Assembly: GCA_028565635.1 (NCBI GenBank) | Contig: JAOXYB010016021.1 | Location: forward strand, 1 to 19,271 | Direction: 5' to 3' | DNA length: 19,271 nucleotides | From: Phoronis ovalis | Lineage: Eukaryota > Phoronida > Phoronidae | In this document: positions 1 through 9,100 of the stretch, piece by piece | Layout of the letters: each line of letters starts with the position of its first letter | Numbering within the stretch: position 1 is the stretch's first letter | Notes under the pieces: generated by a model | What the model saw: the letters and a program-made list of their open reading frames with translations, nothing else | Database searches by the model: none | What the model was told of the DNA's origin: nothing | Position numbers and translations under genes: made by a program

Positions 1-146
1 ATATCCGAAAATTTAAACGATACCATGCAGACAAACTGATTCATTTTCTAATTTAAGCTAAAAGCTTATTAATTACATTCACCTGTTTCTGCTTGCTCAT
101 TAAATAATATAAAGTGTTAATTTGGTATATTTATAATTTTTCAAAG

Positions 147-3100
147 CTTTGTGGAAGAATTTGTCTACCCACCTAACAATGGTCTAGATTTGCTGCTTGG
201 TGTTTTGAAGTTTATTCAGCAATCTCAGCAAACCAATACAAAAAGTCCCAAAGAAAAACAAGCCGTCTACAAACGAAGCGTGGTAAAGTATATTTAATTT
301 ATATTTGTAACAGTAGATTATAATAATACAATATAATACAATCATTCTGTATTCATTTATGTATTTTAAAACCTTTAAGAACAGTGAAAATTTATAAATA
401 CTCTATTTGATGTATCTATTAAAATTTATATATGTCCAATAGAAGACAGGCTTACTGAAGTCCACCCAGTATGATACATGCAAGACGGAGAGGTGATATT
501 ACATACAATTAGAATCTGAATACTACACAACGAAACTTTATTGTTTCATATAATTAAAATATTGGTATTTATAGTCGTGTTTCATTTTAATTTAGAATGA
601 TGAATATGACTGCTTACTGTGCATCAAGTTTTCTTTGAGAATTAAGGTTAGTCATTAAATGTATAATAAGGAACTTCATCAGCATACCATTATAAAAAAG
701 AACTTTAGAAGACCTACTATGTAGCTTAATAAGCTTGTTGTTAATTCTCTACGTTTATTAAACTTAACAGCTATATGTTTGCTAACAGGCTTTAAATTTG
801 ATTCCAAAGACACCACAATTGTTTTATATAAAATATAATGTTAGTGTGTTCTTTGGTACGTTTAAACTATGTTACTGATTCAGTCTTCAATAGCTGGATT
901 CAACACATGTCCATCACGTGAAATAAATAAATTTGCGCCGAACATTATTTTTTTGTGTATTTCTTAGGGTTCTATAAGTATGCTAGCTAGTAGTTCTGGT
1001 GGTATAGAGATATTATCACAAGGTCTGCTGAGCAGTTTCACTAAAACAAGAGTTGTAACATTAGAGGTAGGTAAATCAAGATTATATTAATATATACCTA
1101 TTAAATCAAAATTTGTAATTGATGCAATGTAATATGACACTGCATTTCTCCCAATATAACGGGTATATTAAATCATTGATTACACTGCCTGTTTCATAAA
1201 AAATAAATTAGAAAATCGGTGTGAAAGTACCAAATCAGTATCATACATTAAATTGAAAATTAATTATGTAACCATTTTCCTACATAAAAAAGCCTTTTTT
1301 ATTTATACCCATCATAAATGATGGATTCATTTTTGCATTTCACATTTGCACGCTTTACAGAAAACGTTTGAACAATAATTGAATTGATTCGCGTCAGTCG
1401 TAATTAATGTTATACAACCATCTATCATTTTTGTACTATTTGCAAAGCAAAGAACACCCACTTATATTAAACGTTGAAAAACATGATAATAGATAATAAT
1501 TAACATAATTTCTTGGAAAACTGATTTAATAGGAATTTTATTTATCGTCAGCAGGGCGGCGAATTTAATTCGAAATTGTAGTGATGGTAGAACCAGACAG
1601 GTCATGGACCCACACGTTCGCATAGTGCATGTGTATGTTTATGTGTGCAAAGAATAGACCATTTGCATGGACTTGAGGGCGCTGCAGTCAAACCCTTTAC
1701 CCATAATCCTCTAGTTTCTTTTCATAACTATACAATTCGTGATTTTCAAAGCGTGATTTACCACAGGGATATAATTTACAAGTGAATTTTACACAGCTAG
1801 GGTATCTATTTTGGGAGAGTCATTCACGACAGGGTATATTTTTCATGATTTTTCATTTACAACAGGGTATATTTTTGGTGATTTTTATTTACCACAGGGT
1901 CAGGATTTTTTACCCTGGGCCGCCGCACACCCCTACCAACTTTTCTGTCAAGTACCCCCCCGGGTCTACAACACAGATCAGATTAATTACGGTAATTAGT
2001 CCTGGTTCCATGACGATCAAATTAGTCCTAGTCTATTGTGTGATTAGTTGCTCATTCACAAAACACGGGATTTATTCTGCTTTTGATTCTGGTTAGGTTC
2101 GCGACTAGTGGCGACACCAAGTGCATGGAAATAGTCTACTGCAGAATGAATTCCTCCCGGTGGGGCTCGCTTGAAAATAGTCAGGTACCCATGCTCGTCC
2201 GTAGGGTGCAAAATAAGCACCTAAACGGGAAGTGGAGGATCAAAATACCACCCTCAGTAACTGGAGGATTTTGCTCAAAAAGGTACCCCTAAACGGGAAG
2301 TTTTCTCTGAAAAATTAACAACCAAAAAAAACCGGTTGCCAAAAAAATCGACAACCAAAAAAAAAAACGTCGTCAAAACAAAATAGTACACTAAATTTGT
2401 GCAAAATGGTCGCCAAAAGGCAATGTTCGATCGCTGCTCGCACTGAAAAAAGGACCCCTAAACGGGAGGTGTAGGTGAAAACCAACCCCTAAACGGGAAG
2501 TTACATTTGCTAAAAACATATACCCCTAAATGTGGTTTTCCGCCAAAATTGACCCCTAAACGGGGTCGAACCTCGAAAAAGGTACCCCATTTCCCTGTTT
2601 TTTCGGACAAGCATGCGTACCCAACTTTTTGCCAAGTGAGCCCCCCGGGGAATTCCTATTGTGCCTGCGATGAGTGGAGTGTCACCATAGCATATAACTA
2701 ACTCGTACGAAGCATCAGATATCAGATATCAAATGTATGGCATTCTGCTGCTGTGCAGTACGTAGCTATAACCTAGCGAAATATTTATTATATTTTTCAG
2801 ATTTTATCTACTATTTGCAATTGTAAGGAGGGTTATGATAAAGTGATGGAAGCCATGACGCAGATGCGACTAAAGTACGGGGAAATTGTACGTTTCAGAT
2901 TTCTTGTTGGCATGCTTAACAGTTCGGGTGTCATGAATGTCAAATTTCAGGTATTGTATTTCCAATATAGTTAATTTTGATATCTACTTTATTCTAAACA
3001 TATATAAATCTTAATGTTGCATGATGTACAACTGTACTTTTTTCCTAAGGACAAGGCATTTTCTTATAACCAGGTCTGTCACTTAATATGTGATTAAACA

Positions 3101-6100
3101 AGAAAAATCATAATTGCCTCAGTAAAGCTGAATGAAATAATTCCTTTCACGCGAGTAAATACAGATCATTTTATATGTAAGTTCATCCCCGCAAAGAGAA
3201 ACTTGTGACAGTAAAACGGCTGTTTTTATTTATATCAATCGTTTGGACAAGTTAACAAAATATAATCAGAGTATTAGTAACATTATTTTTTACACACAAC
3301 TATTTCGTATTTTTAGGCTTCCTGTGTCAGATTTTTCAACCGACTCTTACAGTGCTGTTCCGGAGCGAATGCTAAGGTTTATTTACAACATGAACTCGAG
3401 TTGGCTGGATTCGAACCGCACGCACTAGAAAAGGTAAGCAAATGTGAATATTGTTTGAATTCTAAAAAAAAAAATGATTTCAAATTTCCCACCAGAGGGT
3501 GATCAAGAAAGTTGTGATATTTGCGGCCTTAAAGAAGAAATTTAAATAATGTTCATAGTATAAAAATATGCAGTGTTTTTCTTTGGGAGTAATTTTAGTA
3601 TATGTAACCGAGAAAGTAGAAATATCCTTTCAAAAAATGATAGCATTATTTTGTGTAGGGGGAAACCTGGAAAGTGCTGGGTCCAGTTCCCACATATTTT
3701 CTCTAAGTGACCTACAATATAATCGACTATAGAAAAAAGTATTCCAGTCATTGAAAAGGAGTCAACATTTAAAAATTGGAAAGCGCATTCAGCGGCTTTT
3801 TCAAAAACCCATTCACGCACATGGGTACCAGTAATATATTTGGACATAATATACTATCTATATATTGACAGTTTACGGGAGGTACAGAACCAGAGCACAG
3901 TGATTTAAAAACAGAACTGGACTGTTGGCGGGAAAAATATATAGATGTATGCATGTTACAGGAGACACAGGAAAAATCAACCAAGAAGATATCAGGTTTT
4001 AAAGCACAGGTATCCTAAACTGAAAATCATTATCCAAGTAAATAAGGTCAACACCATGCTACACAGGCCATACGTACATAAATGCTTTGAGGGATTTTTA
4101 AAGCCGGATTGAATTATAATATCCACCAAAACTAATTTAAATATATGCTAAAAATTAGAATAATTAAATTTGCTAATATGAAAAGTTTTAAGAAGAGAAG
4201 GGACCGGGAAGAAATCATTAATCTTATTACCCTTAGTTGTGTATTTTTTATTGTTTCTTTAAATATTTTGTTTGTATTTTATTTTTGAATGTTGAAGAAA
4301 AAGTGTTTCATTTCGCAACAAGCTATGAAAGTTTCATAATATACAGTATTGTCATCATTATGCTTATTTACAGGTTGATGCGCTTTCAAAGGAATTAAAT
4401 GTGAGTAAAAACTGTACTGCCTGCTTATAACTACTGCAAGGCTGGTACAATAAACTATGTCTGTCAGCAGGCAAAACTTGTTATTGATAATATACTATGT
4501 TCAGACAAACTTTATAAATAATAAGTTACCATAACAATGAACAAATTATGTGGGAACATGAGCATTTATCAACCTGGTAGCGTGGCCGAGCGGTCTAAGG
4601 CGCTGGTTTAAGGCACCAGTCTCTTCGGAGGCGTGGGTTCGAATCCCACCGCTGCCAATAACTTTTTTGTTTGTGAAATTTTCAGTTTGTCTTTGAAATA
4701 CATTTTTTGTAACATCAAAAGAGATGTCAAGTAGCTTATTTAATAATATATTGAGAGTACCTTGTCTTCGTATTTGATTCATATTTTTTGTCATTGTATT
4801 CCTAGAGTTTAAACCAAACTGAAACCAGCACCCGGAAAAGGATTGAAGAAGAAAACAAAACACTGCGATTACAACTACAAAACAAACAACAGGAATGTAC
4901 AGAATACGCTAAACAAGTAAAAGAATTAGAAACATCATTGGTATGTAACCGTCGTTATAAGGGGGCGGGGGAAATCTTGTATAGTGCCGGGGTGTATAGT
5001 GATTATAGTTCACTATAGTTCAGAGAAGGTAGAAATAACCTTTTCACAAAGATTTTTGATAAATCATGAAGCAAACGGGTATAAACAATAGTTTGCACGG
5101 CTCATTTGTAATAAATGTCATCCTAGCGCGCTTCAAAGTTATTGAAAAATCCCGAATCATGCGTATCAAAGACATAAAAAACAACTTAATTTCTTCAATC
5201 AAGGATTATGAAAATGTCCCAATCCCGCCCCTGCTTCCGTTTGCAGCTGGTGTTTAAATCTGCAATATTTATTCAGAAAAGGTATACGATCGAAATAAAA
5301 ATATTGAATTGAAGCTCCAGATGGATAATGTATTCTATACCTAGTTATTCCGGACTATTTATAATTATAGCCAGCACGTAGCGAAAGAAAAAGGTATTTG
5401 GTATGAGCAGTTATTTATGTAAATCCCATATGGTCTAGTGGTTAGGATTCCAGGCTCTCACCCTGGCGGCCCGGGTTCGATTCCCGGTGTGGGAACATAT
5501 GTTTTTTCTTAGATTTACAAGTTTCACTTTTTAGAAAAATGCTATGGGACAGGTTGGTTCCGAGCAGCGAGATCTAGCACTCAAGGAAGTTATTAATTTC
5601 CTGGAGTCTCCTGTTCCAACTAGACGATCCAGCGATGTCAGTACAATTAGCGTTGCAAGTGCACCAGGTACGTATTACCCCGAGGTATCAACTATCCACT
5701 ATTAGGTGTCTCGTCTGAAAATACAGTTAAAGTCATTTCCCCTGGCACACTAGTACTTCTAATCCGGGCTTCTAATTCATCCGACTGTTCTGTTTTTGAA
5801 TAATTCGTATTCAAAACAAAGACAAAATTCAAGAAATAGTAGATGTTATTAATTTGTTCGTATTCCAAAGATTCCAAACAGTATACACTAATATTAAATT
5901 TCAGAGCCTGTTTTTAAATAATTCGTATTGAAGACAAGGAAAAAGTTAAAGAAATTGTAGATGTTATTAATTTTTTCATATTCCAATGATGACACTATAC
6001 ACTAATATTAAATTTCAGAGCCTCCACCAGCACCTCCTCCACTTATTTCGCTTAACATACCAAATGACCTTGATTATACAGAACCGAAAATGAAACCTTC

Positions 6101-9100
6101 GCCCATGGTTCGAATGCCGTTATTGAACTGGACACCTATTAAGCAAGCAAAGAATACACTTTTTGAGGTGAATTATTTTCAGAAAATTAAACTTCCAGAT
6201 ATATTTGTGTTGCGTGTTTTGTTTAGATTTATCCACCAAAACTGATAAAGTATAATTGATTCTTAAAAAGTCTTTATTTTTATTACTGGATAAAGCTTTT
6301 AATTGAAAATGTGAAATGATACCTGTACAGGCTATTATAGTGTCTGCTCAGACAATAATGAAATTAATGTTTTAAAGCAGGCTATGGATTCTGGCTCCTT
6401 GTACGATAAACTGGACTTTAAAGAATTTGAAAACAAATTTAAGCTAAACAGTCGTAGAGAAAGTTTTGCTTCCAAACAAAGACGAGAACGAGGTATGTTA
6501 GTTTAAAGTTATACTTATATTCCATAAATCAGTACGCGTAATAGATGACGCTTTTATTGCCAAAGGTTAAAAAGTACTAAAGTGATGATTTTTAGTTAAA
6601 ATTTTAATAGGAACACATATTTTAGAAAATATAATCAAATAGAAGTTTATAATACAGTGAAAGAAACTATAGTTGTACAGTTGGCCTCAATGATGTATCA
6701 ACATAAATGTTTTAACTATTTTACTATTTTCCCAGTACGTTTTAATATTCTGGTATTTCTTAGATATGCCGATCTTTACCTCTACCTACTGTTATATGTC
6801 ATGAATCTAATTTTTGTGTTTTTATTTATCTGAAGCATTAAAGAAAGAAAATGAGAGGCTGACGTACATAAATCCAGCAAGGGGAAGAAATATAGGTGTG
6901 TTTTCGTACTGTATTATAATTGTCTGCGATACGTAAAAGGTGTACAATACATTGCTACAGTACAGTTGATGATTAACTAGAATTTGGTCAGAAATGTTGC
7001 ACGAAAATCTTGTTACACGGCAGTAAGTGCAAAAATCAAAACTTGTTAAGATGAAAAACACAATATTATACTATTATAATAGCAATTTGTAAATTGAATG
7101 CAGTTAAAACAGTTAATGCAGTCAATTACATAATACTATGCAAACCATTTACAGTAATCACTAAGCGACGAATTGGTCTGACATCTTACGCCATAAGAGA
7201 TGCCATCAACATATGTGACGTCAGCACACTATCAGGAGAGTACGCAGAGCTCTTGGTTAAATTTGTTCCTACAGAGAACGAGGTTTGTTAGTTATGCTCG
7301 TGTTACCCTAGGTACAGAGTCAGTTGCAAATAGTTAGTGTATATATGGCATTAGGAGTCAATTGCAACCGTGGTTCTAAAACTGTCAAGGCAATTCACAT
7401 TCATTCTTGTCCTTTGAATCCTGGGATGGGTTTCAGACATCTTAGCGTACTTGGGGGTCTACAGTAAACTGATTTAACCTTACGCACTCCGCAAATCGAA
7501 GACAAGATAGAATTAGCTTCGAGGAAACCTATCTCTGCCCTGTGGCATACTAAAACTACTTCCGATTATTTCGCAGATGAAATGGCTAAAAGATATGAGT
7601 GACGATGTAAAATATATGGGAGAGGCGGAACAATGCCTTTATCAACTATCTCAAGTAGAAAGACTTGAAGCAAAGCTTAATGCACTGATTTTTGTAGGAA
7701 GTTCTGAAGAATTGGTAAACTCTGTCTCCCCGGTGAGCTTTTTTCATTGTTATTAGTTGTGCTTGATGGTTTGACTCACAATTTGAAATTGTCATTAATT
7801 TTAATGAAACAATAAAAATAATTGTTGTACTTTAAAAATAATTGTCACACTTTCCTAACATTAAGAATGTGTGTTTATTTAATTTTAATTTTTCTCATTT
7901 TTTGTTACTCATTAGGCAATAAGCGGGATTTTAAGAACATCCTTGTCTGTGCTACATAGTGAAAAGCTACAAAGAGTTTGTAAGGTATGCTGAACATTAC
8001 AAGTAAACAAGGAAAATACAATTAATCACGTTTAAGTTTTCTTAAAAATTAAATATATTACATTAATCCTAACTTACGATTATTCCAACAACGGACCCCG
8101 TTAGCTTATTGTCACAATTTAAGATACATTTTATGGTTTTCATTGCAGATTATTTTAGCATTAGGTAATTTTATGAATTGTACTAAAAGAGGATTTGTAG
8201 CTGGCTTTAAACTGACCACACTTCTTAAGGTGAGTGCCTTTTAGCGCTTGAAGTATATGATGCAACCAGTGCCCCATCAACCTTATGCCGAACTTAAAAG
8301 TTTTTTAAAGCAAATTTCTCTAGTAACATTCGTTTGTATATTAGTACTAATTCGTCAGTTTTGGGGCAATCTGCGTTTTGGATTAATTTTCTATTATTTT
8401 ATAATATGATCAATGAAACTAAAAGTTTAAAAATGAGTGTCAGTATGTCTATTGTCATTTTTGTCACTTGCGTTGGCTGGAACTATAATTCATTCTCCCA
8501 GAATTTAATTATCACTACTCTAAGACGGCGTTCTCTATAAGCAAGAGTAAGTTCTAAATATCTTTTTTATTTCTGAAAGTCTCCCATAAAGAACTGTAGG
8601 GATCTTCATTACAATCTGAGCTCTTTTATAGGAGGCCGATTGTTTTGTTTGCTTTTGCCTCACGCTTTTAAGTTTTATTCATCTTTCAGCTAAGACAGGT
8701 GAAATCTTCTGATCGAAGTCAAACACTACTTCATTACTTGGCCGAGACATTGAAAACAAAATATCCAGACCTCCATTACTTTTATCGAGACTTTGATATA
8801 GCCATCGAAAGAGGAGGTACAAAGGGATTCTACCTATATTCAAATACAAATATTTGTCATGGCAGCCATTTTAAATTCAAGATGGTCATCGATCAACAAA
8901 TTTTCCACTACAGATTTTCATCTTAAGAAGCCAGTAAACCTTTTAACCCAAGTTTCGTTGGAGTCGGTCCACAACTTCCGAGTGATTAAAGAATATGTTT
9001 TCACAATGCAGCCATTTTGAATCCAAGATGGCCGCCAGCTTTTTATCATTTCAAATTTTTTATCTCCAGAACCTTGCAAGCATTTTGATCCAAGTTTGTA

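Larger units (their letters stand above)
1067..2800 (+). other. Largest formin intron (1.7 kb), second half filled by transposon-derived repeats
   Basis: Donor GTAGGT at 1067 and acceptor TTTTTCAG ending at 2800. From 1067 to about 1740 the sequence is plain AT-rich DNA with nothing I recognise. From about 1750 to 2657 it turns GC-richer and repetitive and holds two related elements described separately. Open frames here, such as those at 1782-2096, 2083-2292 and 2507-2701, lie inside the repeats and show no protein similarity I recognise. Confidence 0.7.
147..3433 (+). other. Formin FH3 / armadillo-repeat region (five exons)
   Basis: Exons 147-282, 596-646, 968-1066, 2801-2950 and 3317-3433 encode about 184 residues of helical repeats. 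Landmarks in order are FVEEFVYPPNNGLDLLLGVL, then YDCLLCIK, then SGGIEILSQ, then TLEILSTICNCKEGYDKVM, and finally VYLQHELELAGFEPHALEK. The order (a short helix, a CLLCIK-type helix, the EIL/TLEIL armadillo helices, then an LxxELxxxGF helix) is the usual order in the FH3 regions of Diaphanous-related formins. There this region sets localisation and autoinhibition. The first exon begins with one base (147) that completes a codon from an upstream exon outside the window. Confidence 0.88.
3872..5667 (+). other. Formin linker and coiled coil, including a 27-bp microexon
   Basis: Exons 3872-4009, 4374-4400, 4806-4940 and 5535-5667. The first carries GGTEPEHSDLKTELDCWREK and an amphipathic helix. 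The 27-bp microexon encodes VDALSKELN. The next encodes a charged helix rich in Glu, Lys and Gln (RKRIEEENKTLRLQLQ...KQVKELETSL) with heptad-like Leu spacing, typical of the coiled coil before FH1 in formins. The last exon (KNAMGQVGSEQ...) ends in a Ser-rich segment, SSDVSTISVASAP. In the family this region separates the regulatory part from the actin-assembly part and aids dimerisation. Confidence 0.8.

Noticed and set aside
1782-2701. Several short open frames on the + strand
   Set aside because: They lie in MITE sequence with tandem low-complexity arrays and show no recognisable protein domain.
2716-2731. Short CAGATAT tandem (ATCAGATATCAGATATCAA)
   Set aside because: Only two units; too short to separate from chance in AT-rich DNA.
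4546-4863. Reverse-strand open frame of 105 codons
   Set aside because: Its most distinctive stretch (GGIRTHASEETGALNQRLRP) is the antisense of the tRNA-Leu gene; it is a translation artefact.
5066-5257. Open frame of 63 codons in the tRNA-Glu intron
   Set aside because: No splice sites keep it in phase with neighbouring formin exons and it has no recognisable motif.
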